Both the position numbers and the translations under genes were made by a program. The notes beneath the pieces are model-generated. The model saw only the letters and a program-made list of their open reading frames with translations, searched no databases and was not told the DNA's origin. From NCBI RefSeq assembly GCF_937898475.1, contig NZ_CALEJS010000012.1:248001-312000 (forward strand): 64,000 bases of DNA. Reading direction: 5' to 3'. Below are positions 49,603-57,862 of the stretch, piece by piece. The DNA comes from an uncultured Chitinophaga sp. (GTDB taxonomy: Bacteria > Bacteroidota > Bacteroidia > Chitinophagales > Chitinophagaceae). Within the stretch, counting starts at the first letter, position 1. Every line of letters begins with the position of its first letter.

Positions 49603-50370
49603 ATGGAAAAGAAAACCATCATCACAGTCAAAGACCTGGTGAAGCAATACGGGGATTTTACCGCGGTAAAAGGGATCAGCTTCGAGGTGTATGAGAACGA
49701 GATATTTGGCCTGCTGGGCCCTAACGGGGCGGGTAAATCCAGTACCCTGGAGATCATTGAAACCCTGCGGGATAAGACCTCCGGACAGGTGATTGTAGAT
49801 GGTTTTGACCTGGACAAAGACCCGGAAAGCATTAAAAACATCATAGGTGTACAGCTGCAAAGCTCAGGATATTATCCCAACCTCAACCTCACCGAGCTGA
49901 TAGACCTGTTCAGCGGGCTCTATAACCAGCCTACAGACGCTAAAGAACTACTGGCCCGCTTCAACCTGGAGGACAAGGCTAAGGCCAAATACAAGGAACT
50001 CTCCGGCGGACAGAAACAGCGTTTTTCCATCGCCACCACGCTCATTAACCGTCCCAAGATCATTTTCCTGGACGAGCCCACCACCGGACTGGACCCCCAG
50101 GCCCGGCGCAACCTCTGGGAACTGATCCAGCACGTGAGGGCGCAGGGCACCACCGTGGTGATCACCACCCACTATATGGATGAGGCGGAATTCCTGTGCG
50201 ACCGCTGCGCTATCGTAGATAAAGGCGAGATCATCGCCCTCAACTCTCCCGATGTGCTGATAGATAAACTGGTGGCAGGCGGTTTTGAACGTAAGAAAGA
50301 AGTGAAGCAAGCCAACCTCGAAGATGTATTCCTGCACCTCACCGGCAGGGAACTGAGGGAGGAAAGATGA
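49603..50370 (+). CDS. ABC transporter ATP-binding protein
   Basis: A 255-residue ATPase with Walker A GPNGAGKSS (near residue 38), Q-loop (VQLQSSGYYPNLNL), signature KELSGGQKQRFSIA, Walker B IIFLDEPTTGLDP and H-loop VVITTHYMDEAEFL. The sequence resembles the CcmA/DrrA-type exporters of antibiotics or multidrugs. No permease gene is adjacent, so it must pair with a membrane protein elsewhere, or with the small one upstream (unlikely as a sole permease). ATG 49603 (MEKKTIITVKDLV) preferred over ATG 49561. Confidence 0.93.
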   Translation: MEKKTIITVKDLVKQYGDFTAVKGISFEVYENEIFGLLGPNGAGKSSTLEIIETLRDKTSGQVIVDGFDLDKDPESIKNIIGVQLQSSGYYPNLNLTELIDLFSGLYNQPTDAKELLARFNLEDKAKAKYKELSGGQKQRFSIATTLINRPKIIFLDEPTTGLDPQARRNLWELIQHVRAQGTTVVITTHYMDEAEFLCDRCAIVDKGEIIALNSPDVLIDKLVAGGFERKKEVKQANLEDVFLHLTGRELREER

Positions 50371-50397
50371 ATAAACAGCTTCTTCTAAACACTACTT

Positions 50398-50925
50398 ATG
50401 GAGGACTTACAATACCCTATCGGGCGGTTCAACTCACCGGAGGTGATCACAGATGTTCAGCTGAAAGGCTATATCGATGATATACGCCATCTGCCCAACC
50501 TGCTGGAAATTGCGGTGCAGGGCCTGGATGCCTGGCAGCTGGAAACGCCTTACCGGCCCGGCGGCTGGACCATACAACAGGTAGTACATCACCTGGTAGA
50601 CAGCCACACCAATGCCATTACCCGTTTTAAATGGGCGCTGACAGAAGATGCGCCGCTTATCAAAGCATATGACGAAGCCGCCTGGGCGGAGCTGCCGGAT
50701 GTGCAACATACGCCCGTGAATGTGTCTGTTACCATACTATACGGCCTGCATACCCGCTGGGTACACCTGATGGAACACCTGACGCCCGCACAATGGGAGC
50801 GGACCTTCATCCACCCGGAAAGCGGGAAAACTTTCGGGCTTAAAACCGTGGCGGGTAACTATGCCTGGCATGGTATGCACCACCTGGCGCACATCGTTAA
50901 CCTGAAAGAGCGGGAAGGGTGGTGA
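50398..50925 (+). CDS. YfiT-family DinB-like metal-dependent hydrolase/bacillithiol transferase-like
   Basis: A 175-residue four-helix DinB-fold protein. The three metal-binding His positions expected in YfiT/BstA proteins are suggested by VVHHLVDSH (residues 62-70) and WHGMHHLAHI (157-166). Relatives transfer bacillithiol to electrophiles or act as metal-dependent hydrolases. The gene follows the ABC ATPase after 27 bases, so both may be transcribed together. Activity in this organism is not established by sequence. Confidence 0.85.
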   Translation: MEDLQYPIGRFNSPEVITDVQLKGYIDDIRHLPNLLEIAVQGLDAWQLETPYRPGGWTIQQVVHHLVDSHTNAITRFKWALTEDAPLIKAYDEAAWAELPDVQHTPVNVSVTILYGLHTRWVHLMEHLTPAQWERTFIHPESGKTFGLKTVAGNYAWHGMHHLAHIVNLKEREGW

Positions 50926-50934
50926 AAGTTGAGG

Positions 50935-51105
50935 GTTTAGGGGTTTAATGGTTTAATGGTTTGAAGGTTTGAGCGTTTAAGCGATTGATGGTTTGGACGT
51001 TTCAATGTCTTAAGCTGAAATAGCCGCTACTCTTACTTTTAAAAGTAAAGGGCTATCAGGTTAAGACAATTTTCCCGAACTTCAAACCTCAAACTTCAAA
51101 CCTAG
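50935..51105. repeat. Nested word-type palindrome
   Basis: A three-level symmetric element fills the spacer before the Nudix gene. Outer words GGTTTGAAG and CTTCAAACC lie near 50958 and 51080. An inner pair, GTCTTAA and TTAAGAC, lies near 51007 and 51061, with CTGAAATAGCC and GGCTATCAG inside. The centre is a perfect 16-bp palindrome, TTACTTTTAAAAGTAA at 51033-51048. Confidence 0.75.
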
Positions 51106-51108
51106 TAT

Positions 51109-51657
51109 ATGGCTTCGTTGGATTGGAAACTGCTGCATTCAGCGTATATCTATAAAAGCGACTGGCTTACTGCACGTAAAGACCGCTGCCTGACACCCGC
51201 AGGCAAGATCGTAGATCCTTATTATGTTCTAGAATATCCCGGTTGGGTAAATGCCCTGGCCATTGCAGAAGATGGCAAAGTGATCATGGTGCGCCAGTAC
51301 CGCCACGGTTACGGGCAAACGATCATAGAAATTCCGGGTGGCGCCATGGACCCTGCAGATGCTTCCGCTGAAGCAGCCATGCGGCGCGAGCTGCTCGAAG
51401 AAACCGGGTATGCTTTTGACCAACTCGTACCGCTGGGGGATATTTGTCCGAACCCCGCCTCCAGCAACAATGTTACCTATATGTTCCTGGCTACCGGCGG
51501 AAAAAAAGTGCAGGAGCAAAAGCTGGATCAGAACGAAGAAATTGAAGTGGTGATCATCAGCATGGATGAACTGAAACAGCTGCTGAAAGCCAACCAGATC
51601 AGGCAGGCCTTGCATGTTAGCTGTATTTATTATGCTTTACAGCACCTGGGAGGGTAA
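51109..51657 (+). CDS. Nudix hydrolase, ADP-ribose pyrophosphatase-like
   Basis: A 182-residue hydrolase. The Nudix box lies at about residues 77-100, ending in RRELLEETG with the metal-binding Glu residues. N-terminal beta-strand region (WLTARKDRCLTPAGKIVDPY) and the substrate loop PNPASSNNVTYMFLA resemble ADP-sugar pyrophosphatases. Cytoplasmic housekeeping of nucleotide sugars is the likely role; other Nudix substrates are possible. It is convergent with folC across a palindromic spacer. Confidence 0.9.
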   Translation: MASLDWKLLHSAYIYKSDWLTARKDRCLTPAGKIVDPYYVLEYPGWVNALAIAEDGKVIMVRQYRHGYGQTIIEIPGGAMDPADASAEAAMRRELLEETGYAFDQLVPLGDICPNPASSNNVTYMFLATGGKKVQEQKLDQNEEIEVVIISMDELKQLLKANQIRQALHVSCIYYALQHLGG

Positions 51658-51664
51658 ATACCCA

Positions 51665-51775
51665 AATACCAAATTCCAAATTCCAAAAAGTAATGCAAGT
51701 GTTCCATTACAGACACCCGTGTTAAACTGGTGACTGGTACACCCCTTTGGTATTTGGAATTTGGAATTTGGTATT
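51665..51775. repeat. Word-type palindrome (CCAAATTCC family) between Nudix and folC genes
   Basis: A 23-bp perfect inverted repeat, 51665-51687 with 51753-51775, made of CCAAATTCCAAATTCC words, encloses a 65-base core. It separates two convergent genes and probably acts as a terminator in both directions. Confidence 0.85.
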
Positions 51776-51781
51776 TTGGTC

Positions 51782-53086
51782 CTACATGGCTTCCGCTACA
51801 ATAAAAAAGCTGCCGCATACCAGTATCAGATCGTCTTTATGGGCGTGCAAGCGGGCTGATTGAAGGGCCTGTTGCACGGTTTCGTAGGCATGTCCTTTAA
51901 GGCCATGGCGGGCGGCCATTTCTGCCAGGGAATGCTCGTCCAGCGCGCGGGGTATCTGTGCCTTGCAGAAGTAGTAAGTAGCGGTTACCGGCAGCAGGGG
52001 AAGTACGGCATCGATGGCTTTATCTTTTACGAAGCCAACCACGATATGCAGTTTCTGGTAAACCGTATGACGCAGCTGCTGGATGATCTCCGTAATACCG
52101 GCTTGGTTATGACCTACATCCAGTATGGTGAGCGGCTGTGTGCTGAGCACCTCCCAGCGGCCACGGAGGCCGGTGAGTTTTCTTACATGGGCCAGGCCTT
52201 CATGTATGGCCTGCTCAGGTATTTCCCATTGTTTTTGCTGTAATATCCTGATGGCGCTGAGCACTGTCATCACGTTCTTTTCCTGGTATTGGCCTACCAG
52301 GTCGAGGGTGATGTGCACCAGGTCCTGCTGCGGTTTATGTTTGGGCACAATGCCCAGTTTCAGTCCGGCGGCCGGTTTGGCGGGTGTAAGACTACTTTCC
52401 TGTATCAGCCATTGCTGATCGGCAAAGCAGATGGGCGCATCCATGGCGGCCGCTTTTTCAGTGAACACGGATTGTACTTCGGGCTGCGTTTCGCCGATCA
52501 CTACCGGGATACCCTTCTTGATAATGCCTGCTTTCTCTGCTGCAATATGGGGCAGTGTATTGCCCAGGATATGCATATGATCATAACTGATGTTGGTGAT
52601 CACAGACAGCTCCGGAGTGATGATATTGGTGCTGTCCAGGCGGCCGCCCAGTCCCACTTCAATGATGGCGATATCCACCTGTTCCAGCGCAAAGTAATGG
52701 AAGGCCATGGCCACGGTCAGCTCAAAGAAGGATGGTTCCAGGGTGCTGACTGCATGCTGCATCTGCTCTGCAAATTCCACCACAAAGCTTTCCGGCACCA
52801 TTTGTCCGTTAACACGTATCCGCTCCCTGAAATCCCTGAGATGCGGGGAGGTGTACAGTCCTGTTTTATATCCTGCCTGCTGCAGCACGGCGGCCAGCAT
52901 GTGACTCGTTGAGCCTTTGCCGTTAGTGCCTGCCACATGCACCGATTTGAATTTGTCCTGCGGATTATCCAGCAGCTTACACAGCTCCAGTGTATTATAG
53001 AGGTCGTGCTTCAATGCTGCGGCGCCCACCCTGGTGAACATGGGGAGGTGCTGGTAGAGATAGTCGACTGTTTGCGTATAGTTCAT
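51782..53086 (-). CDS. folC: Bifunctional folylpolyglutamate synthase/dihydrofolate synthase
   Basis: A 434-residue Mur-ligase-like ATPase that adds glutamate to dihydropteroate or folates. The ATP loop is VAGTNGKGST (residues 51-60); other landmarks are TSPHLRDFRERIRVNG, IEVGLGGRLDSTNII and ILDVGHNQAG, all typical of FolC. ATG 53086. The upstream 234-base spacer is AT-rich and repeat-like. It is the last gene of a minus-strand block; the neighbouring DUF5723 gene does not share its function. Confidence 0.95.
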   Translation of the reverse strand: MNYTQTVDYLYQHLPMFTRVGAAALKHDLYNTLELCKLLDNPQDKFKSVHVAGTNGKGSTSHMLAAVLQQAGYKTGLYTSPHLRDFRERIRVNGQMVPESFVVEFAEQMQHAVSTLEPSFFELTVAMAFHYFALEQVDIAIIEVGLGGRLDSTNIITPELSVITNISYDHMHILGNTLPHIAAEKAGIIKKGIPVVIGETQPEVQSVFTEKAAAMDAPICFADQQWLIQESSLTPAKPAAGLKLGIVPKHKPQQDLVHITLDLVGQYQEKNVMTVLSAIRILQQKQWEIPEQAIHEGLAHVRKLTGLRGRWEVLSTQPLTILDVGHNQAGITEIIQQLRHTVYQKLHIVVGFVKDKAIDAVLPLLPVTATYYFCKAQIPRALDEHSLAEMAARHGLKGHAYETVQQALQSARLHAHKDDLILVCGSFFIVAEAM

Positions 53087-53099
53087 TTGCCCCAGGGGG

Positions 53100-53320
53100 A
53101 TTAATTAATAATGAATAATTTGTGATGCAAATATCATTCATTAGTCACTAAATAGTATTTGCAATACTGTTCAGGCTAATTGGTAATGCAATATTATTCA
53201 TTAATAGTTAACAAACTTTCACCAGGCATGTTTAAGGCTTATCTATTATGAATTATTAATAATGCGGCCAGCCTTTCGGCTTGCTATCCGTCCCGCTATT
53301 ATTAACTATTCATTATTCAT
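53100..53320. repeat. AT-rich word-type palindrome (AATTAATAATGAATAATT family)
   Basis: The spacer begins with TTAATTAATAATGAATAATT at 53101-53120 and ends with ATTATTAACTATTCATTATTC near 53298, giving an imperfect inverted repeat. Two related internal copies, GCAAATATCATTCATTAG near 53126 and GCAATATTATTCATTAAT near 53188, are direct repeats. Similar AT-rich words occur at 6240-6345, 39215-39245, 59765-59820 and 63938-63970. Confidence 0.65.
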
Positions 53321-54790
53321 TTACCGGGTGGGCGGGCAATCCACCTGCTGGCGCTGTCTGCGGAAAAGTCCTCCCTGGCGGTCGCCGCGTTTGAAGCGGA
53401 TGGGTACTACCCGCAGGGCGATGAAGGCGTCTGCATGATTGAGTTCAGAGCGGACGAGGTTGGAGAGGATGCTGGACGAGCCGATAACGAGTGGTCCGGC
53501 GCGTAGTCCTACGCCAGCGTCAGCCTGGCCGAAGCGGTTGAGCACCAGCGGCAGGTAGGCGCCAAAATTCCTGGTGTCGAAGCGGGGCGTTACCTGCAGT
53601 TGGGTGATCATGTAGTTCTTGCTAACGTCGCTTTGCCCGGTGAAGAGGCCGATCACCGCGTTGGCGCTCAGGAAGAAGCGGCCGTTAATATTATAATCGC
53701 CGCTCAGGTGGAGGGCGGTAGGAAGGGCCATGAAGAAGCCATCATAGGTAGTGATGGGGGTGAAGTTCTGGATCACGCGGCGGTAGTAGACGCGGAGGTC
53801 TTCGTTCCGGCGGCGGGTGATGGAGTCCGGGCTTATGCTTTCGGTACGCAGATCGAGGTCCCTGTTAACGGAAGACTTTTTATAGAAGATGCCGCCGATG
53901 TCTGTAACGGAGGCTCCTAAACGAAACTTGTAGGTATCGGCATCCGGGTTCCAGGAATCAGAATCATAGTCGCCGAAGCCATCGCCATCGGGGCGGTACT
54001 CGTAGATCACGCCGATATCTGCTCCTATGCCGGGGTTACCGGTCAGTTTCAGGAAGTTCCCGGCGTTGGTGGGGCCCCAGGTATCCAGGTCCTCATTGTA
54101 GCCTGATTTGAGTGTACCGGTGCTGATGGCGGCATCGCGGCGGGTGTTCATAATGAAGGTGGCATCATCCGCCACTGCATAGCCGGCGGCGGTGCCGCTG
54201 AGGTATTTCAGGGTGAGGCCTGCTTTCCAGCGGCTGGTTACATTATCTTTGATCACGCGGGAGTAGGTAAGGCCTATCTCATTCCAACTGTGAAAAAATA
54301 CGCTGGCATAATCGATGGAGAAATTTTTTCCTACGTAGCGGGGGTTGGGATAATCGATACCGAAGAAGTTGGCGATCACGGTTTCCACGTTACCCGCGTT
54401 GGCAATACCGCGTACGCGCCAGGTAAAAGCCACCGCCTGCTTTTCGTCTATAGAATAGAGCACGGATGGCAGCAGTACATCGCCCATGCCCCAGCCGTAC
54501 TGCCGGCGGCTGGCGGCCGTATCCAGGAAATAGTCGCGGTCGCGTACCCATCTGTCCGGATGATTGAAGAGATTGGATTTTGGAATACTGGCGTAGGTAT
54601 TGCCGGCCTTTACATCCGCCCCTATGATATTAACGTCCCATTTATACCTGGATCCTGCAGCAGCAGCAGGATTGGTGAGTACGCCATATATGCCCGCATA
54701 GTGACTGGTATGATATCCGGCAAAAGACTGGGCCTGCGCGTATTGCAAGGATAACAGCAGACCTAAAGTGGCAATGAATATTTTTCGCAT
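53321..54790 (-). CDS. DUF5723-like outer membrane beta-barrel protein
   Basis: A 489-residue protein with a signal peptide (IATLGLLLSLQYAQAQS) and alternating hydrophobic pattern typical of outer membrane barrels. SFAGYHTSHYAGIYGVLTNP near the mature start and the later strands fit the DUF5723 family of Bacteroidota; an aspartate/glycine loop (DGDGFGDYDSDSWNPDADTY, about residues 277-296) may bind Ca2+. It follows the TonB-like gene after 81 bases. Function unknown; membrane location inferred. Confidence 0.8.
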   Translation of the reverse strand: MRKIFIATLGLLLSLQYAQAQSFAGYHTSHYAGIYGVLTNPAAAAGSRYKWDVNIIGADVKAGNTYASIPKSNLFNHPDRWVRDRDYFLDTAASRRQYGWGMGDVLLPSVLYSIDEKQAVAFTWRVRGIANAGNVETVIANFFGIDYPNPRYVGKNFSIDYASVFFHSWNEIGLTYSRVIKDNVTSRWKAGLTLKYLSGTAAGYAVADDATFIMNTRRDAAISTGTLKSGYNEDLDTWGPTNAGNFLKLTGNPGIGADIGVIYEYRPDGDGFGDYDSDSWNPDADTYKFRLGASVTDIGGIFYKKSSVNRDLDLRTESISPDSITRRRNEDLRVYYRRVIQNFTPITTYDGFFMALPTALHLSGDYNINGRFFLSANAVIGLFTGQSDVSKNYMITQLQVTPRFDTRNFGAYLPLVLNRFGQADAGVGLRAGPLVIGSSSILSNLVRSELNHADAFIALRVVPIRFKRGDRQGGLFRRQRQQVDCPPTR

Positions 54791-54871
54791 AGTATTATTC
54801 TGGGCTACGCATTTTCACCGTTCGCTCTCTCCTGTGATCGTGATCTTAATTATAACAGTTGTATTGTCCTC

Positions 54872-55747
54872 TTATTGTACTCTGAAATAAAACCTGATGG
54901 TTCCAAACTGCTCTTCCGGGGCATCCGGGCTTGCGTTGTATTTGATTTCCCGGGCGGCTCTTTTGGCAATCTCGATAAGGGCTGGGTTATTGAGGGTAGA
55001 GCCGCGCAGGCTATGGGCGGCGCTTACTACGTTGCCCTGCCTGTTTACTTTTATATTAATGGCTATATAGCCGGTTTCATTGCCTTCGTAAGTGGGCTGG
55101 GGCCTGCTTACCAGGGAGCGTCCGCGCAGGCGGAAATCGCTGCGGCCGCCACCCAGTCCGCCACCCGTATAACCGGTAGCGTTAGGGTCCCCATTAATCT
55201 GGCCACGGTCGCCGGGGCGGCCGGTATTGCCTTCTCCTGTGGAGTTATTGGAGCCATTGGCGTTATTACCGCTGCTGGCGCTGGTGGAGCTGCCGCCGCT
55301 GTATACCGCTTTAGGTTTGGGAGCAGGCGGAGTGGGGGCAGGAGGCGCTTCGGTTTTTGCTTTATTGGGCTTTACAGGTTTAGGTTCCAGGTGCTTGGGT
55401 TGCTCTTTTGGCTTTTCCACCGGTTTTTCCGGTTTATTGATCTCGGGAGCGTCTTCATCATCCTGGGTAGCAATATCTTCTGCAGCAGCATCCTGTGAGG
55501 GAGCCGGCTGGTTTTGCGGAGCGGAGGCTTCGGGTGCAGCGGCGCTGGGCGGATTAGGATTGAGCGGTTGTTCATCGCCCATACCATCATCAGAGGTTCC
55601 CAGGTTCACTTCCATGCCCAGGTCCTGATCGGGCGGGGGCGGCGGGGCAGAAAAACCGGCAAACAGCAGTCCAATCAGCAGTAATGCATGCACACCAATC
55701 GTTGTACCGAGGGCTGTTAAGTTTTTCTGAGTATTCCGCTCTTGCAT
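54872..55747 (-). CDS. TonB-like energy transducer
   Basis: A 291-residue protein with one N-terminal membrane helix (LGTTIGVHALLLIGLLFAGF), a Pro/Lys/Glu-rich spacer (EKPVEKPKEQPKHLEPKPVK), a Gly/Asn-rich linker and a C-terminal domain resembling TonB (YIAINIKVNRQGNVVSAAHS). It would couple the inner membrane motor to TonB-dependent receptors. No exbB/exbD genes are adjacent. ATG 55747 is preferred over TTG 55756. A TATTTTTG box (minus strand, 55754-55761) almost touches the start. Confidence 0.85.
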   Translation of the reverse strand: MQERNTQKNLTALGTTIGVHALLLIGLLFAGFSAPPPPPDQDLGMEVNLGTSDDGMGDEQPLNPNPPSAAAPEASAPQNQPAPSQDAAAEDIATQDDEDAPEINKPEKPVEKPKEQPKHLEPKPVKPNKAKTEAPPAPTPPAPKPKAVYSGGSSTSASSGNNANGSNNSTGEGNTGRPGDRGQINGDPNATGYTGGGLGGGRSDFRLRGRSLVSRPQPTYEGNETGYIAINIKVNRQGNVVSAAHSLRGSTLNNPALIEIAKRAAREIKYNASPDAPEEQFGTIRFYFRVQ

Positions 55748-55753
55748 AATGAC

Positions 55754-55761
55754 CAAAAATA
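55754..55761 (-). promoter_or_regulatory. Candidate -7 box (TATTTTTG) next to the TonB-like start
   Basis: The minus strand reads TATTTTTG, a TAnnTTTG match that would place the transcript start at or next to ATG 55747. This would make the mRNA nearly leaderless, or the box is a chance AT-rich match. Confidence 0.25.
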
Positions 55762-55774
55762 ATATTTTTCCAGA

Positions 55775-56542
55775 CTATTTAAATATTTCATATGCGAACC
55801 GGAGTATGGTTGCGCATACCACCAGCAGGAAGAACCTGCGAACCAGTTTATTGCCTTTCAATATAGCCAAACGCGCGCCAAAAAATGAGCCGGTCAGGTT
55901 AGCGGCCGCCATTGCGATGGTTACCGTCCATAAAATGTGCCCGTGCAGGGCAAAATACAGGATGGCCGCTATATTGGTAGCCAGGTTCACCACTTTGGCG
56001 TGGGCGCTGGCGTGTAAAAAATCGAAGCCCATGAGGCTGATAAAGGCCAGGATCAGGAAACTGCCCGTTCCGGGTCCGAAAAAGCCATCGTAAAAGCCAA
56101 TTACTCCTCCAATAACGGCGCCCCATACCCATGTATTGCCTGACGGCAGGACGGCTTCCTGCGTTTGCTGACCAAAATCCTTTTTGAACCAGGTATATAC
56201 GGCTACGGCAATGAGCAGGCAAAGCATAACCGGCTTAAGGAACTGGTTGGGCAGGTAAGCCACCAGGGAGGCGCCGAACATGGCTGCAAAGAAAGCGGTA
56301 ACAGCCGTTACGGCCAGCAGTCCGCGGTTAAAGCGCACCTTTTGGGCATATTGCCATGCCGCCATACTGGTACCTGAGAACGAAGGTATTTTGGTAGTGC
56401 CCAGCAGCGTAGCCACCGGGTATTGCGGGAAGGTAAAAAGAATGGCGGGGGTCTGTATCAATCCACCGCCGCCAACGATGGCGTCTATAAATCCTGCGCA
56501 AAGTGAAAAACAGCAAAGCAGGAGGAGGTCGGATGTTATCAC
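55775..56542 (-). CDS. TSUP-family (TauE/SafE-like) membrane transporter
   Basis: A 255-residue membrane protein with about eight helices, of the sulfite/organosulfonate exporter type. Typical sequences are GFIDAIVGGGGLIQTPAILF near the start and GVIGFYDGFFGPGTGSFLIL in the middle, the two internal repeats of the family. No ATG is available; GTG at 56540-56542 is the start. Transported substrate unknown. Its stop lies 27 bases before the TonB-like start. Confidence 0.88.
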   Translation of the reverse strand: MITSDLLLLCCFSLCAGFIDAIVGGGGLIQTPAILFTFPQYPVATLLGTTKIPSFSGTSMAAWQYAQKVRFNRGLLAVTAVTAFFAAMFGASLVAYLPNQFLKPVMLCLLIAVAVYTWFKKDFGQQTQEAVLPSGNTWVWGAVIGGVIGFYDGFFGPGTGSFLILAFISLMGFDFLHASAHAKVVNLATNIAAILYFALHGHILWTVTIAMAAANLTGSFFGARLAILKGNKLVRRFFLLVVCATILRFAYEIFK

Positions 56543-56547
56543 GGGCG

Positions 56548-56555
56548 CAAAAATA
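56548..56555 (-). promoter_or_regulatory. Candidate -7 box (TATTTTTG) next to the TSUP start
   Basis: The minus strand reads TATTTTTG, a TAnnTTTG match ending 6 bases before GTG 56542. Transcription would start at about the start codon. Either a leaderless transcript or a chance match. Confidence 0.25.
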
Positions 56556-56574
56556 TTGTTTTTAGGGGAATGAT

Positions 56575-57768
56575 CTAGGTTGCGGAAACGCGTTTATTCA
56601 GGTACCAGAACCCGGCAGCTGTAAGCAGCGAACCGCCGGCTACCACGTACCACCAGGAGGCAAAGCCCAGGTGTTGTACGATGTTGGTGCTTAAAGTGGG
56701 AGAGATGACCTGCGCCACGGAAAATGCGACGGTGTACAGGGATGCGTACTGTCCGCGGTTATGATCTGCACTGCGGCTGGTCCAGAAAGTATTCATAAAA
56801 GGCACGCTCAGTATTTCGCTGAGGGTGAACATCAGGATGAACAGAATCGCTACGGCAGCCGTAGGCGGAAAAATATTCAGGCTCAGGTAGGCCAGTCCGT
56901 TAACCAGTACGCCTCTCCAGATAAAATCCAGCGGCGCTTTTTTGCCTTCCAGTTTGAAGACGGTCACCATTTCCAGCAGGGCGATGAGCAGCCCGTTGAG
57001 GCCGATGGTCATTCCTACATAGACCTCGGGCATGCGGATAATAGTCTTGAAGTATAAAGATACCAGGGAACTCAGCTGGAAAAAGAACATGGCGTAGAGG
57101 CATACCAGTGATATGAAGACCAGGTAGGGGGTATCTTTAAAGGCTGAAGGTCCTTTGGCAACAGCAGGGCTGGTGGCAGCAGGCTTCGCTGCTTTTACAG
57201 GCGGCAGCACCAGGCGCATCAGCAGGGCGGCAAAGATGCAGGTCAATCCGTCTGCCCAGAACAGGGAACGGTAGCTGATAGCTGCCAGCAGGCCACCCAG
57301 CGCAGGTCCTACAGAGAAGCCGAGATTGACGGCCAGACGGTGCAGCGAGAAGGATCGGGTGCGGTTCTCCGGGCGGCTGTACGCAGCGATAGCGGTAGCA
57401 TTGGCAGGGCGGAAAGCGTCTGCCACCAGGCTAAGTATGAAAACGCAGACGCAGATCTGCGTCATGGTGCGCATTTGTTCCAGGACGATGAACAGCACGC
57501 CGTTGAGCAGGAGGCTCCAGAACTGTACGGGGTAAAAGCCGATACGGTCTGCCAGCCGGCCACCTGCCAGTGCGCCTAAAATAGAGCCCGCGCCCCAGAG
57601 TGCAAGCACGATACCTGCCTGGCTGATGCTGAAATGAAGGTGCTGGGTAAGGTAGATGGTTAAGAAAGGCATTACCATGTTCCCGCTCCGGTTAATGAGC
57701 AGGATGACGGATAACCACCAGGTAGAGGTGCTTAAGCCGGAGAAGGCCTTTTTGTACAAAGAGAGCAA
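56575..57768 (-). CDS. Major facilitator superfamily transporter
   Basis: A 397-residue 12-helix transporter. MFS motif-like loops are GRLADRIGFYPVQFW (between helices 2 and 3) and RPENRTRSFSLHRLAVNLGF (helices 4-5). The central loop is short and Lys/Ala/Pro-rich. It has no ATG before residue 31; TTG 57768 is the best start and fits a TATCTTTG box 24 bases upstream. The substrate could be a drug or sugar-like compound and cannot be inferred. Confidence 0.85.
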   Translation of the reverse strand: MLSLYKKAFSGLSTSTWWLSVILLINRSGNMVMPFLTIYLTQHLHFSISQAGIVLALWGAGSILGALAGGRLADRIGFYPVQFWSLLLNGVLFIVLEQMRTMTQICVCVFILSLVADAFRPANATAIAAYSRPENRTRSFSLHRLAVNLGFSVGPALGGLLAAISYRSLFWADGLTCIFAALLMRLVLPPVKAAKPAATSPAVAKGPSAFKDTPYLVFISLVCLYAMFFFQLSSLVSLYFKTIIRMPEVYVGMTIGLNGLLIALLEMVTVFKLEGKKAPLDFIWRGVLVNGLAYLSLNIFPPTAAVAILFILMFTLSEILSVPFMNTFWTSRSADHNRGQYASLYTVAFSVAQVISPTLSTNIVQHLGFASWWYVVAGGSLLTAAGFWYLNKRVSAT

Positions 57769-57791
57769 GGAACAGCGGGTTTAAGGAACTG

Positions 57792-57799
57792 CAAAGATA
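57792..57799 (-). promoter_or_regulatory. Candidate -7 box (TATCTTTG) for the MFS gene
   Basis: The minus strand reads TATCTTTG, an exact TAnnTTTG match, with about 17 leader bases to TTG 57768. It supports the TTG start. Confidence 0.45.
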
Positions 57800-57862
57800 A
57801 TGGGTGTGTATGACCTTTCCTTCATATCGTTGCGGGGAAGTCCTTTTCTTTAGCCCTACGCT

